From NCBI RefSeq assembly GCF_013294025.1, contig NZ_JABSNL010000011.1, positions 62,001 to 126,000 on the forward strand: a stretch of 64,000 nucleotides of DNA, in the 5' to 3' direction. The DNA is from Flavobacterium aeripolare (GTDB lineage: Bacteria; Bacteroidota; Bacteroidia; Flavobacteriales; Flavobacteriaceae). A program made the position numbers and the translations under genes. Shown piece after piece: positions 26,847-35,948 of the stretch. The notes below the pieces were generated by a model. The model was not told where the DNA came from and ran no database searches. It was given only the letters and a program-made list of their open reading frames with translations. How positions within the stretch are numbered: the stretch's first letter is position 1; every line of letters starts with the position of its first letter.

Positions 26847-27632
26847 ATGAAAAAATCGATACTTACTCTTTGCGTTTTAGCAGCCGTTACTATCTCTTGT
26901 AATTCTAAAAAAGAAAATCAGGACGAAATTGTTAAAAAAGAAACTACTGAAATGGCTAAACCGCTATCTAAAGCAGATTCTATTATCAATACTGCCATAA
27001 AAGCTCATGGTGGTGAATTATACGCTAAAGCCGATTATTCATTTACTTTTAGAGATAAAAAATACCGTTTTAAAAATGACGGTAACAATTACGAATATTC
27101 ATCTGAGGTACAAAAAGGAGATTCACTTATCAAAGATGTAATGATCAATAGTGATTTCACTCGTTACATTAACTCTCAAAAACAAAATCTTACTGCTGAA
27201 GATGGCGGTAAATACGGGGAATCATTGAATTCTGTTATTTATTTTGCTACGCTTCCGTACAAACTTCAAGATCCTTCTGTACATAAAAAGTATGTAGAAG
27301 AAACAACTATTAAAGGCAAAAAGTACGATGTAATCGAAGTGACTTTTGGTCAAGATGGTGGCGGAAAAGATTTTGATGACCAGTACCAATATTGGATCAA
27401 TAAAGAAACACACTTAATGGATTACTTCGCATACAATTACCAAGTCAATGAAGGTGGTGTGCGTTTTAGAGCTGCTTTCAATACAAGAGTAGTTGATGGT
27501 GTTACTTTTCAAGATTACATCAATTATGAAGCGCCGGTAAAAACCCCTTTGAAAGATTTACCCGCTTTATACGAACAAGGTAAATTAAAAGAAGCTTCAA
27601 AAATATTGACCGAAAACGTAGTTGCTAATTAA
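26847..27632 (+). CDS. Lipoprotein, DUF6503-like
   Basis: A 261-aa lipoprotein: signal peptide with lipobox Cys (TISCNSKKEN, residue 18), then AKADSIINTAIKAHGGELYAKA and a beta-rich domain (YSFTFRDKKYRFKND, YQYWINKETHLMDYFAYNY). The layout fits LolA/outer-membrane-lipoprotein-sorting-like folds grouped as DUF6503 in flavobacteria; I assign this from memory. No enzymatic motif. Its last 30 codons and the following 155 bp are repeated downstream at 27831. Confidence 0.75.
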   Translation: MKKSILTLCVLAAVTISCNSKKENQDEIVKKETTEMAKPLSKADSIINTAIKAHGGELYAKADYSFTFRDKKYRFKNDGNNYEYSSEVQKGDSLIKDVMINSDFTRYINSQKQNLTAEDGGKYGESLNSVIYFATLPYKLQDPSVHKKYVEETTIKGKKYDVIEVTFGQDGGGKDFDDQYQYWINKETHLMDYFAYNYQVNEGGVRFRAAFNTRVVDGVTFQDYINYEAPVKTPLKDLPALYEQGKLKEASKILTENVVAN

Positions 27633-27786
27633 ATCTAAAAAATATCTTGTTAGCAGTAGTCATTACAAGTAGCCCAGATAGCAGCGGCATCCTCTTGTGG
27701 TAGCTATAGCGGACACAAGAGATATAGCGAATAGCTGGAAATAGCTCCTGAAAAAATACCGCAAATTCGCAAATTAAAAATCTTTA
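27540..27786 (+). repeat. Direct repeat, copy A (3' end of the DUF6503-like gene plus downstream DNA)
   Basis: 247 bp repeated at a constant offset of 291 bp (copy B 27831-28077) with about nine mismatches and no indels by eye. Contains the last 30 codons, the stop and dispersed-element copy 2. Confidence 0.92.
27671..27749 (+). repeat. Dispersed intergenic element, copy 2
   Basis: AGCCCAGATAGCAGCGGCATCC, hairpin CTCTTGTG...CACAAGAG, GATATAGCGAATAGCTGGAAATAGCTCC (each part shown shorter than the full element). Orientation relative to the upstream gene is opposite to copies 1, 4 and 5. Confidence 0.85.
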
Positions 27787-27830
27787 GCTATTGCTGTAAC
27801 TTGAAATTAAATTAAGTAGTAGTATTCAGC

Positions 27831-27923
27831 AAAACGCCTTTGAAAGATTTACCCACTTTATACGAACAAGCTAAACTAAAAGAAGCTTCAAAAATATTGA
27901 CCGAAAACGTGGTTGCTAATTAA
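27831..27923 (+). pseudogene. Duplicated 3' fragment of the DUF6503-like gene
   Basis: 30 codons plus stop that match the end of the gene at 26847 (KTPLKDLPTLYEQ..., ends ENVVAN). No start codon or upstream part exists, so it is a remnant from a local duplication. Two of five codon changes are non-synonymous. Confidence 0.88.
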
Positions 27924-27961
27924 ATCTAAAAAATATCTTGTTAGCAGTAGTCGTTACAAGT

Positions 27962-28040
27962 AGCCCAGATAGCAGCGGCATCCTCTTGTGGTAGCGATAG
28001 CGGACACAAGAGATATAGCGAATAGCTGGAAATAGCTCCT
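27962..28040 (+). repeat. Dispersed intergenic element, copy 3
   Basis: Nearly identical to copy 2 because it was duplicated with it. Confidence 0.85.
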
Positions 28041-28084
28041 GAAAAAATACCACAAATTCGCAAAATAAAAATCTTTATGAAATT

Positions 28085-28200
28085 ACTTTACTCCGGAACT
28101 CTAAAGATTTAAAAATCTAAAACTTTGAAACTCCTAAACTCTGAAGCTTTGAAACTCTGTAACTCTGTAACTCTGCAGCTTTGAAACTAAGAGACCAAGA
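28085..28200 (+). repeat. Degenerate short tandem repeat (CTTTGAAACTCTG-like)
   Basis: Irregular repeats of AACTCTG and CTTTGAAACT over about 110 bp between copy B and the trhO promoter. No coding potential. Confidence 0.6.
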
Positions 28201-28204
28201 AACT

Positions 28205-28234
28205 TTGCCACTTAGTCACTTTTCCGTACTTTTG
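28205..28234 (+). promoter_or_regulatory. TTG-N19-TAnnTTTG promoter of trhO
   Basis: TTG at 28205-28207 and TACTTTTG at 28227-28234 with 19 bp between them; 35 bp before the start codon. Confidence 0.65.
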
Positions 28235-28269
28235 CAAAAAAAATTTTTCACACTTAAACCGTTTATAGC

Positions 28270-29646
28270 ATGCAACTGTATAACACTTTAAGCGCAGAAG
28301 AAAGAGCCATCATGATTGATGATGCCGGAAAACAAAGACTTACTTTGTCTTTCTATGCTTATGCGCAAATTCAAGATCCAACACAATTTCGTAACGATTT
28401 ATTCCGTGCTTGGGACCTGCTAGTGGTTCTTGGTCGAATTTATGTAGCCAAAGAGGGAATTAACGCTCAGTTATCACTTCCGGCAGATAACTTCTATGCT
28501 TTTAAGGATACAATCGAGCAGTATGATTTCATGCAAGGAATGCGATTGAATATTGCCGTAGAGCATGATGACCACTCGTTCTTGAAACTGACGATTAAGG
28601 TTCGTGACAAAATTGTTGCTGATGGTTTGAATGATGAAACTTTTGATGTGACAAACATTGGCGTGCATTTAAAAGCAAAGGAATTCAATACTATTTTAGA
28701 CGATCCCAATACGATTGTGGTTGATTTTAGAAATCACTACGAAAGTGAAATTGGCTATTTTAAAGGGGCGATTACACCAGATGTGGATACTTTTAGAGAG
28801 TCATTGCCTATCATCAACGAACAATTAAAAGATTTTAAAGAAGATAAAAACTTAGTGATGTATTGCACCGGAGGAATTCGTTGTGAGAAGGCTTCGGCTT
28901 ATTTTAAACACCAAGGTTTTAAAAATGTATACCAACTTGAAGGTGGAATTATTAATTACGCCAAACAAATCAAAGAGGAGAATTTAGAGAGTAAATTCAT
29001 TGGTAAAAACTTTGTGTTTGATCACCGCTTAGGCGAAAGAATTACAGACGACATCGTATCTAAATGCCACCAATGCGGAAAGCCTTGTGATGTACACACC
29101 AATTGCATCAACGAAGGTTGCCATTTATTGTTTATTCAGTGTGAAGACTGTGCGCAGGCCATGCAAGGATGTTGTTCACAGGACTGTGTAGACGTGATTC
29201 ACTTACCAGAAGAGGAGCAAAAAGCGATTCGTCGTGGCGTGAAAAACGGCAATAAGATTTTCAAAAAAGGGAAATCGGACGTGTTAACTTTCAAGAACAG
29301 AGAGGCGAATGTTGATCCTTTGGCGGCAGTTCCTAACCTTGCTGATTTAACAAAATCGAAAGCGTTGGCTAAAAAAGAGCCAAAGATTAAGAAACAGTAC
29401 ATAGGAAGTGGAACACATTTTTATCCAAAACCAAGTATTGGACAATTCAACATCGAAGAAAATGAAATCAACGTAGGCGATACTATTTTAATTAAAGGAA
29501 TGACTACCGGTGAGCAAAAACTTGTATTAACTGAGATGCAGGTAAATGATGTAAAAGCTAATAAAGCTGTTGCAGGAGATGTTTGCACCTTCAAATTACC
29601 GTTTAGAATACGATTGTCAGATAAGCTATATAAGATTTTAGACTAG
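28270..29646 (+). CDS. trhO: tRNA uridine(34) hydroxylase TrhO (rhodanese family)
   Basis: Oxygen-dependent hydroxylation of uridine 34 in tRNA, the first step of 5-(carboxy)methoxyuridine formation. N-terminal acylphosphatase-like domain (FYAYAQI...YVAKEGINAQLSL), rhodanese domain with catalytic C199 (YCTGGIRCEKAS), then the Cys-rich segment CHQCGKPCDVHTNC...CC..DC typical of the YceA family. At 458 aa it is longer than E. coli TrhO (about 350 aa) because of a C-terminal extension of around 110 residues (from about 345) with basic linker and a beta-rich end. Own promoter and terminator. Confidence 0.94.
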   Translation: MQLYNTLSAEERAIMIDDAGKQRLTLSFYAYAQIQDPTQFRNDLFRAWDLLVVLGRIYVAKEGINAQLSLPADNFYAFKDTIEQYDFMQGMRLNIAVEHDDHSFLKLTIKVRDKIVADGLNDETFDVTNIGVHLKAKEFNTILDDPNTIVVDFRNHYESEIGYFKGAITPDVDTFRESLPIINEQLKDFKEDKNLVMYCTGGIRCEKASAYFKHQGFKNVYQLEGGIINYAKQIKEENLESKFIGKNFVFDHRLGERITDDIVSKCHQCGKPCDVHTNCINEGCHLLFIQCEDCAQAMQGCCSQDCVDVIHLPEEEQKAIRRGVKNGNKIFKKGKSDVLTFKNREANVDPLAAVPNLADLTKSKALAKKEPKIKKQYIGSGTHFYPKPSIGQFNIEENEINVGDTILIKGMTTGEQKLVLTEMQVNDVKANKAVAGDVCTFKLPFRIRLSDKLYKILD

Positions 29647-29669
29647 ATACATCCTTTTAAAAAAATTAA

Positions 29670-29706
29670 AAAATGCCTATTTCAAATCGTTGAAATAGGC
29701 ATTTTT
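29670..29706 (+). terminator. Terminator of trhO
   Basis: 15-bp perfect stem (29671-29685 / 29690-29704, AAATGCCTATTTCAA arm) with a 4-base loop and T run. Confidence 0.92.
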
Positions 29707-29831
29707 CATTTAACCAACTCAAACCCATCAAGTTGTTAACTATTGCAACTTACGCTTAAAAAATACTATCTTTACACATTAAACGTTTTAAGAACATAAG
29801 TTGTGCGCGTCACAACACTATATATAAAATT

Positions 29832-31154
29832 ATGGCATGTACAAGTTGTTCAACTTCTGATGGTGGCTCACCTAAGGGTTGTAAAAATAATGGGACTTGC
29901 GGCACCGATAGCTGCAATAAATTGACAGTATTTGATTGGCTTTCTAATATGAGTTTACCAAACGGCGAAGCACCATTTGACTGTGTTGAAGTTCGCTTTA
30001 AGAATGGTAGAAAAGAGTTTTTTCGCAATACTGAGAAGCTAACGTTATCAATGGGTGACATTGTTGCTACAGTTGCTTCCCCAGGTCACGATATTGGAAT
30101 TGTTACACTAACTGGAGAGTTAGTTAAAATCCAAATGAAGAAAAAAGGAGCAAATTACAATGGTAACGAGATTCCGAAAATATATAGAAAAGCATCTCAA
30201 AAAGACATTGACATTTGGTCAGCAGCTCGCGAGCGTGAAGAACCTATGAAAGTAAGAGCGCGTGAATTAGCCATTCAGCACAAACTAGAAATGAAAATAT
30301 CTGATATTGAATTTCAAGGGGATGCATCCAAAGCTACATTTTACTACACTGCAAACGATCGTGTCGATTTTAGAATGTTGATTAAGGATTTTGCTAAAGA
30401 ATTCAGTACTAGAGTCGAAATGAAACAAGTAGGTTTCCGTCAAGAAGCAGCTCGTTTAGGAGGAATTGGATCTTGTGGACGCGAATTATGTTGTTCTACA
30501 TGGCTAACCGACTTTAGAAGTGTGAATACATCGGCAGCACGTTACCAGCAATTGTCTTTAAACCCTCAAAAGTTAGCGGGACAATGTGGTAAATTAAAAT
30601 GTTGCTTGAACTATGAACTAGATACGTACATGGATGCTTTAAAAGGCTTTCCTGATTTTGAAACTAAATTAGTTACCGAAAAAGGAGATGCTATTTGCCA
30701 AAAGCAAGATATTTTCAAAGGATTAATGTGGTTTGCTTATACTAACAATTTCTCAAACTGGCACGTTCTTAAAATTGATAAGGTAAGAGAGATCATGGCT
30801 GAGAACAAATTGAAAAATAAGGTTTCGGCACTAGAAGACTATGCTATTGAAATCATTCAGGAAACTGAAAAAGACTTTAATAACGCGATGGGACAAGAGA
30901 GTTTAACTCGTTTTGACCAACCTAAGAAAAGTAAGAGAACTAATAAAAAGCCTAAAAAAGCAGGAGAAAATGTAATTGTCGCTAACAATAAAAAACCAGC
31001 TGACAATAAAATTGTTCCTACCGCTAAAAAGCCTGCTCATAAAAAATCGAGCAATCAAAATGAGAAAAAACCGGCTGCTGCTCCCGCTACTACAGCGCAA
31101 GCAAACGCACCGAGAAAACCTATAATTATTAAAAAAAATGAAGCTAAAAAATAG
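29832..31154 (+). CDS. ricT: PSP1-domain protein, RicT/YaaT family
   Basis: Cytosolic PSP1-domain protein. In Bacillus, RicT (YaaT) belongs to an Fe-S-containing complex that acts with RNase Y. The 440-aa protein has a Cys-rich N terminus (residues 3-28, five Cys), the PSP1 core (RARELAIQHKLEMKISDIEFQGD..KATFYYTANDRVDFR) and conserved cysteine motifs CGRELCC and CGKLKCC. The C-terminal 90 residues are low-complexity Lys/Ala/Pro. It overlaps gldH by 17 bp, so expression is coupled to the gliding lipoprotein. The role in this phylum is not established. Confidence 0.88.
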   Translation: MACTSCSTSDGGSPKGCKNNGTCGTDSCNKLTVFDWLSNMSLPNGEAPFDCVEVRFKNGRKEFFRNTEKLTLSMGDIVATVASPGHDIGIVTLTGELVKIQMKKKGANYNGNEIPKIYRKASQKDIDIWSAAREREEPMKVRARELAIQHKLEMKISDIEFQGDASKATFYYTANDRVDFRMLIKDFAKEFSTRVEMKQVGFRQEAARLGGIGSCGRELCCSTWLTDFRSVNTSAARYQQLSLNPQKLAGQCGKLKCCLNYELDTYMDALKGFPDFETKLVTEKGDAICQKQDIFKGLMWFAYTNNFSNWHVLKIDKVREIMAENKLKNKVSALEDYAIEIIQETEKDFNNAMGQESLTRFDQPKKSKRTNKKPKKAGENVIVANNKKPADNKIVPTAKKPAHKKSSNQNEKKPAAAPATTAQANAPRKPIIIKKNEAKK

Positions 31155-31617
31155 CATTCTAGTACTTTTAATAGCTGTAGTATTTTGTTCTTGTGACAAG
31201 ACTAGAGTTTTTGATGAATATAAATCTGTTGGAAGTGCTTGGCACAAAGACAGCATTGTAAGTTTTGATTTGCCACAACTGGACTCAACACAGCGTTATA
31301 ACATGTTTATAAACGTGCGAGATAACGACAATTATAAATTCAATAATTTATTTTTGATTGTGTCTTTAGAGTTGCCTAATGGTTTTACAAAAATTGATAC
31401 TTTAGAATATCAAATGGCAGAACCTGATGGTACGCTTCTAGGCAATGGATTTACAGATATCAAAGAAAGTAAATTGTTCTACAAAGAGGGTGTACGCTTT
31501 AGAAGCCCATACAAAGTAAGTATTAAACAAGCGGTTAGAGAGACTGGTAAAATACCTGGAGTTCAAGAGCTTGATGGAATAACAGAAGTAGGTTTAAGAA
31601 TTGAAAAAATAGAATAA
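31138..31617 (+). CDS. gldH: Gliding motility lipoprotein GldH
   Basis: Lipoprotein needed for flavobacterial gliding motility. Signal peptide with lipobox (VVFCSCDKTRVF, Cys about residue 19); mature part with the characteristic AWHKDSIVSFDLPQLDS and YNMFINVRDNDNYKFNNLFLIV segments and EPDGTLLGNGFTDIKESK. 159 aa is the normal length. Starts inside the end of ricT and precedes the PBP1A gene by 6 bp, the usual gene order in flavobacteria. Motility itself cannot be concluded from this gene alone. Confidence 0.95.
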   Translation: MKLKNSILVLLIAVVFCSCDKTRVFDEYKSVGSAWHKDSIVSFDLPQLDSTQRYNMFINVRDNDNYKFNNLFLIVSLELPNGFTKIDTLEYQMAEPDGTLLGNGFTDIKESKLFYKEGVRFRSPYKVSIKQAVRETGKIPGVQELDGITEVGLRIEKIE

Positions 31618-31623
31618 TAGTAT

Positions 31624-33930
31624 ATGACTACTAAAAAAAACAATAATCCAGGCAAGAACAAGTCTAACGATTACAAGCGCTATACAAAGAATTTTTGGAA
31701 GTTCTTTGCGTACGGAATCAGTGGAATAATTTTACTTTTCTTACTTGCTTCGTGGGGACTTTTTGGAACGATGCCTTCATTTGAGGATCTTGAAAATCCA
31801 GATTCTAATTTGGCCACTGAGATCATCTCTGCTGATGGTGTTGTGATTGGAAAATACTTTCAACAAAACCGTTCACAATTAAGATATTCTGATTTACCTA
31901 AAAACTTTGTAGATGCACTTGTAGCTACTGAGGACGAGCGTTTTTATGAGCACTCAGGAATCGACGGTCGCGGAACTTTGAGAGCCATCTCAAGTCTAGG
32001 ACGCGCCGGTGGAGCTTCAACGCTTACGCAACAACTTGCAAAACAATTGTTTCACCGCGAAGGATCAAAATTTTTACCATTTAGAATTGCTCAAAAAATC
32101 AAAGAATGGATTATTGCTATTCGATTAGAAAGACAATACACTAAAAACGAAATCATTGCAATGTATTGCAATGTGTACGATTTTGGTAATTTCTCTGTGG
32201 GTGTTAGTTCAGCAGCCCAAACTTACTTTTCAAAAACACCTAAGCAACTTACCGTAGACGAATCAGCTATACTGGTAGGGATGTTTAAAAATTCTACTTT
32301 ATACAACCCTGTAAGAAATCCACAAGGAGTAAAAAATAGAAGAAATGTTGTATTGGCTCAAATGGAAAAAAGCCACATGATCACTACTGCTGAGAAGCAA
32401 AAATACCAAGAGTTACCGATCACTTTAAAATTTAAATTAGAAAGTCATAGAGAAGGAACCGCAACGTATTTTAGAGAATACTTACGCGATTATATGAAAA
32501 AATGGGCTGAAGAGAATAAAAAGGCAGACGGTTCTGATTACGATATTTATAAAGATGGTTTAAAAATCTACACTACAATAGATTCTAGAATGCAATTACA
32601 TGCTGAAGCAGCTGTATCAGCGCATCTAGCTAATTTACAAGAAGAGTTTTTTATTCAAGCAAAAACAAATAAAAACGCCCCTTTTGTAAATATTTCCGAC
32701 AAAGAAACACAGCGTATTCTAACACAAGCAATGAAATCATCAAATAGATGGTCAGTCTTAAAATCATTAGAAAAAACAGACGAGGAGATTATTCAATCCT
32801 TTAATGTAAAAACTAAAATGACCGTCTTTACCTGGAAAGGTGAAAAAGATACTACGATGACTCCTATGGATTCCATTCGTTACTACAAACACTTCTTACA
32901 ATCAGGTTTAATGGCTATGGAGCCACAAACTGGAAGCATTAAAGCATGGGTTGGTGGTATCAATTATAAATATTTTCAATACGATCACGTAGGTCAAGGA
33001 GCAAGACAAGTAGGGTCTACCTTCAAGCCGTTTGTTTACGCCACCGCAATCGAACAATTAAATATGTCTCCTTGCGATTCAATCATCGATGCGCCTTTTA
33101 CAATTCCTGTAGGACGCCATCACGTGACTGCATCATGGACACCACGTAACTCTGACAACAGATATAGAGGAATGATTACTTTGAAAAAAGCATTAGCAAA
33201 CTCTATCAACACAGTTTCTGCTAAGCTTATGGATAAAGTTGGTCCTGAAGCAGTAGTTAAATTAACGCACAAATTAGGTATTAAGTCAGAGATTCCTTTA
33301 CAACCTTCTATCGCACTTGGTGCAGTAGACATCACTGTAGAGCAAATGGTAGCAGCTTACAGCACCTTTGCCAATCAAGGAGTATACAATAAACCACAAT
33401 TTTTATCTCGCATTGAAGACAAGAGCGGTGTCATAATTTACGAACCCATCCCTGAGTCACACGATGTATTGAATAAAGATATCGCATTTGCCATTATAAA
33501 ATTACTTGAAGGCGTTACCGAGGGTGGTTCTGGAAATAGATTGAGAACGCAAGGTGGCGGTAATGGTTACAATAGAATCACAGGGTATCCATACATGTTT
33601 ACAAACCCTATCGCAGGTAAAACAGGTACCACACAAAATCAATCTGATGGTTGGTTTATGGGTATGGTTCCTAACTTAGTTACCGGTGTTTGGGTTGGTT
33701 GCGAGGATCGTTCGGCACGTTTTAAAAGCATCACTTACGGTCAAGGAGCAACAGCTGCTTTGCCAGTTTGGGCTTATTTCATGAAATTGTGTTACGCTGA
33801 TAAAGACTTAAAAGTATCTAAATCAGAATTTGAGCGTCCAGCAAATCTTTCTATAAAAGTGGATTGTTATGCCGCACCAAAAATAGTAGACACAACAGCT
33901 GTTCAAAATACAGATGAATTCGAATTTTAA
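31624..33930 (+). CDS. Class A penicillin-binding protein (PBP1A-type)
   Basis: Bifunctional peptidoglycan glycosyltransferase/transpeptidase. Short basic cytoplasmic tail, one membrane helix (28-46), glycosyltransferase domain with catalytic E103 (EDERFYEHSGID) and ASTLTQQLAKQL, then the transpeptidase with S465-TFK, S527-IN and K666-TGT. 768 aa full length. Third gene of ricT-gldH-PBP; stop followed 9 bp later by a dispersed element (copy 4). Cell wall synthesis in the periplasm. Confidence 0.96.
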   Translation: MTTKKNNNPGKNKSNDYKRYTKNFWKFFAYGISGIILLFLLASWGLFGTMPSFEDLENPDSNLATEIISADGVVIGKYFQQNRSQLRYSDLPKNFVDALVATEDERFYEHSGIDGRGTLRAISSLGRAGGASTLTQQLAKQLFHREGSKFLPFRIAQKIKEWIIAIRLERQYTKNEIIAMYCNVYDFGNFSVGVSSAAQTYFSKTPKQLTVDESAILVGMFKNSTLYNPVRNPQGVKNRRNVVLAQMEKSHMITTAEKQKYQELPITLKFKLESHREGTATYFREYLRDYMKKWAEENKKADGSDYDIYKDGLKIYTTIDSRMQLHAEAAVSAHLANLQEEFFIQAKTNKNAPFVNISDKETQRILTQAMKSSNRWSVLKSLEKTDEEIIQSFNVKTKMTVFTWKGEKDTTMTPMDSIRYYKHFLQSGLMAMEPQTGSIKAWVGGINYKYFQYDHVGQGARQVGSTFKPFVYATAIEQLNMSPCDSIIDAPFTIPVGRHHVTASWTPRNSDNRYRGMITLKKALANSINTVSAKLMDKVGPEAVVKLTHKLGIKSEIPLQPSIALGAVDITVEQMVAAYSTFANQGVYNKPQFLSRIEDKSGVIIYEPIPESHDVLNKDIAFAIIKLLEGVTEGGSGNRLRTQGGGNGYNRITGYPYMFTNPIAGKTGTTQNQSDGWFMGMVPNLVTGVWVGCEDRSARFKSITYGQGATAALPVWAYFMKLCYADKDLKVSKSEFERPANLSIKVDCYAAPKIVDTTAVQNTDEFEF

Positions 33931-33939
33931 AATAATTAG

Positions 33940-34012
33940 AAGCTAATCCAGCTCTACGCTATATCTTTCTGGCTGAACCCCAGCCACAAAGGATGCCGCT
34001 TTGATCTGGGCT
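33940..34012 (+). repeat. Dispersed intergenic element, copy 4
   Basis: Begins AGCTAATCCAGC 9 bp after the PBP stop codon, then GCTATATC, hairpin TGGCTGAACCCCAGCCA, GGATGCCGCT and CTGGGCTAAAAAAAA. Same orientation relative to the upstream gene as copies 1 and 5. Confidence 0.85.
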
Positions 34013-34052
34013 AAAAAAAATACTATTAATTACACTATTATAACCGCAATAC

Positions 34053-34751
34053 ATGATTAATAAAAAAGTAAACAGTGTACAAGAAGCACTAGAGGGAGTA
34101 CAAGACGGAATGACTATTATGTTAGGTGGTTTTGGTCTATGCGGAATTCCTGAGAATGCCATTGCTGAACTTGTAATCAAAGAGACTAAAGAACTGACCT
34201 GTATTTCTAACAATGCAGGAGTAGATGATTTTGGATTAGGATTGCTTTTACAAAAGCGCCAAATCAAAAAAATGATCTCTTCTTACGTGGGCGAAAACGC
34301 AGAGTTTGAACGTCAAATGCTTTCGGGCGAATTAGATGTTGAGCTAACTCCACAGGGAACTTTAGCTGAAAAATGCCGTGCTGCTCAAGCTGGTATTCCT
34401 GCTTTCTTTACACCAGCAGGTTACGGTACTGAAGTAGCCGAAGGCAAAGAAACACGCGAATTCAATGGTAAAATGCACATCATGGAGCTAGCTTATACTG
34501 CTGATTTTGCTATTGTAAAGGCTTGGAAAGGCGACGAAGCGGGTAACCTAATTTTCAAGGGAACCGCTCGTAATTTTAATGCTTGCATGGCAGGTGGTGC
34601 TATAATCACAGTTGCCGAAGTAGAGGAATTATTACCTGCCGGATCACTAGATCCAAACGAAATTCATATTCCAGGAATCATGGTTCAACGCATTTTTCAA
34701 GGTGAGAAATTCGAAAAAAGAATCGAACAAAGAACTGTAAGACAAAAATAG
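34053..34751 (+). CDS. scoA: 3-oxoacid CoA-transferase subunit A
   Basis: Alpha subunit of a succinyl-CoA:3-ketoacid (acetoacetate) CoA transferase. Motifs: [15 protein letters not shown] with the glycine loop, [36 protein letters not shown] and [18 protein letters not shown]. 232 aa is normal. The B subunit follows after 86 bp; together they link ketone bodies to the TCA cycle. Confidence 0.94.
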   Translation: MINKKVNSVQEALEGVQDGMTIMLGGFGLCGIPENAIAELVIKETKELTCISNNAGVDDFGLGLLLQKRQIKKMISSYVGENAEFERQMLSGELDVELTPQGTLAEKCRAAQAGIPAFFTPAGYGTEVAEGKETREFNGKMHIMELAYTADFAIVKAWKGDEAGNLIFKGTARNFNACMAGGAIITVAEVEELLPAGSLDPNEIHIPGIMVQRIFQGEKFEKRIEQRTVRQK

Positions 34752-34837
34752 CATCAAGTGCTTACTGACTTACAGTGATTATTTTTATAAAAAAAACGTA
34801 ATAATCTTTAATGCCACAGCGGTTTAAATAAAAGTTT

Positions 34838-35494
34838 ATGTTAGGAAAAGAAGAAATAGCAAAAAGAATAGCCAAGGAGGTACAAGACCGTTTCTATGTG
34901 AATTTAGGAATAGGCATTCCAACATTGGTAGCCAATTATGTTAGAGAAGATATTAATGTAGAATTTCAAAGTGAGAATGGAGTTTTAGGCATGGGTCCGT
35001 TTCCTTTTGAAGGAGAAGAAGACGCAGATATTATTAACGCCGGAAAACAAACAATAACAACCCTAGCGGGCGCTTCATTCTTTGATTCGGCTTTTAGCTT
35101 TGGTATGATTCGCTCTCAAAAAGTAGATTTAACTATTCTAGGCGCTATGGAAGTAGCGGAGAATGGTGACATTGCTAACTGGAAAATACCAGGAAAAATG
35201 GTAAAAGGTATGGGTGGTGCTATGGATTTAGTAGCCTCTGCTGACAACATTATCGTTGCTATGATGCATGTCAATAAAAAAGGAGAATCAAAAATACTTA
35301 AAAAATGTACGCTTCCCTTAACTGGTGTTGGTTGCGTTAAAAAAGTAGTAACAGAACTTGCAGTACTCGAAGTTACTCCTAAGGGTTTTAAATTATTAGA
35401 GCGCGCACCAGGAGTTTCTGTAGAACATATCATTGCTTCAACTGAAGCTACATTAATCATTGAAGGAGAAATTCCAGAGATGATTATCGATTAA
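34838..35494 (+). CDS. scoB: 3-oxoacid CoA-transferase subunit B
   Basis: Beta subunit with catalytic Glu46 in the SENG motif (EFQSENGVLGMGP), which forms the CoA thioester intermediate. GIGIPTLVANYV, AGASFFDSAFSFGMIR and GAMDLVASADNIIVAM follow the family pattern. 218 aa. Followed by a strong terminator. Confidence 0.95.
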   Translation: MLGKEEIAKRIAKEVQDRFYVNLGIGIPTLVANYVREDINVEFQSENGVLGMGPFPFEGEEDADIINAGKQTITTLAGASFFDSAFSFGMIRSQKVDLTILGAMEVAENGDIANWKIPGKMVKGMGGAMDLVASADNIIVAMMHVNKKGESKILKKCTLPLTGVGCVKKVVTELAVLEVTPKGFKLLERAPGVSVEHIIASTEATLIIEGEIPEMIID

Positions 35495-35531
35495 AACACC
35501 TATTGAATTAGTGATAATTCATGAAGATATC

Positions 35532-35567
35532 AGGTTGCTTTTTTAAATAAAAGCAACCTTTTTTTTA
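35532..35567. terminator. Terminator between scoB and the convergent receiver gene
   Basis: 11-bp perfect stem (35532-35542 / 35549-35559, AGGTTGCTTTT arm) with T run after and A-rich interior; it overlaps the stop of the gene on the opposite strand. Confidence 0.88.
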
Positions 35568-35948
35568 GTCAAAATCAATATTAAGATTAGCCAAAATACT
35601 TTTACTAAAAGGCTTTTCTACAAAATTTACAATCTTAGCATACTGTGCTGCTTTGTCTTTATCCTCTTGATCCACAGATGATGTCACCATTATTACTTCT
35701 ATGGGATGACAAAAACCCTCCTCGTGTATCACATCGAGCAATCCCCAGCCATCCATAACAGGCATATTCACATCAAGAAACAACAGGACTGGCCTAGTAT
35801 CTCCCTTTATGCTCGCAATATAATCTAGAAATTTTTGTGCAGAATTAAACGATTTAGACTCTTCGCTAAGGGCTACACTTTGCAAAATTTTTCGATGCAG
35901 AAATAAGATGATATCATCGTCATCAACAACCACTACGTTATAATTCAT
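35565..35948 (-). CDS. Single-domain response regulator
   Basis: A 127-aa stand-alone CheY-type receiver: acidic pocket D9-D12, phospho-acceptor D59 (FLDVNMPVMDGW), Thr/Ser switch in VTSS, and the conserved Lys in VEKPF. No output domain, so it probably acts by protein contact or as a phosphorelay intermediate (Rcp1-type). Its start overlaps the end of the upstream PAS/kinase-like gene by 11 bp, so they are a pair. Confidence 0.92.
   Translation of the reverse strand: MNYNVVVVDDDDIILFLHRKILQSVALSEESKSFNSAQKFLDYIASIKGDTRPVLLFLDVNMPVMDGWGLLDVIHEEGFCHPIEVIMVTSSVDQEDKDKAAQYAKIVNFVEKPFSKSILANLNIDFD

Larger units (their letters stand above)
27831..28077 (+). repeat. Direct repeat, copy B
   Basis: Second copy of the 247-bp direct repeat, separated from copy A by 44 bp (27787-27830). 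Confidence 0.92.

Noticed and set aside
28085-28200. Possible small coding gene
   Set aside because: Low-complexity AACTCTG repeats with no start and no codon bias.
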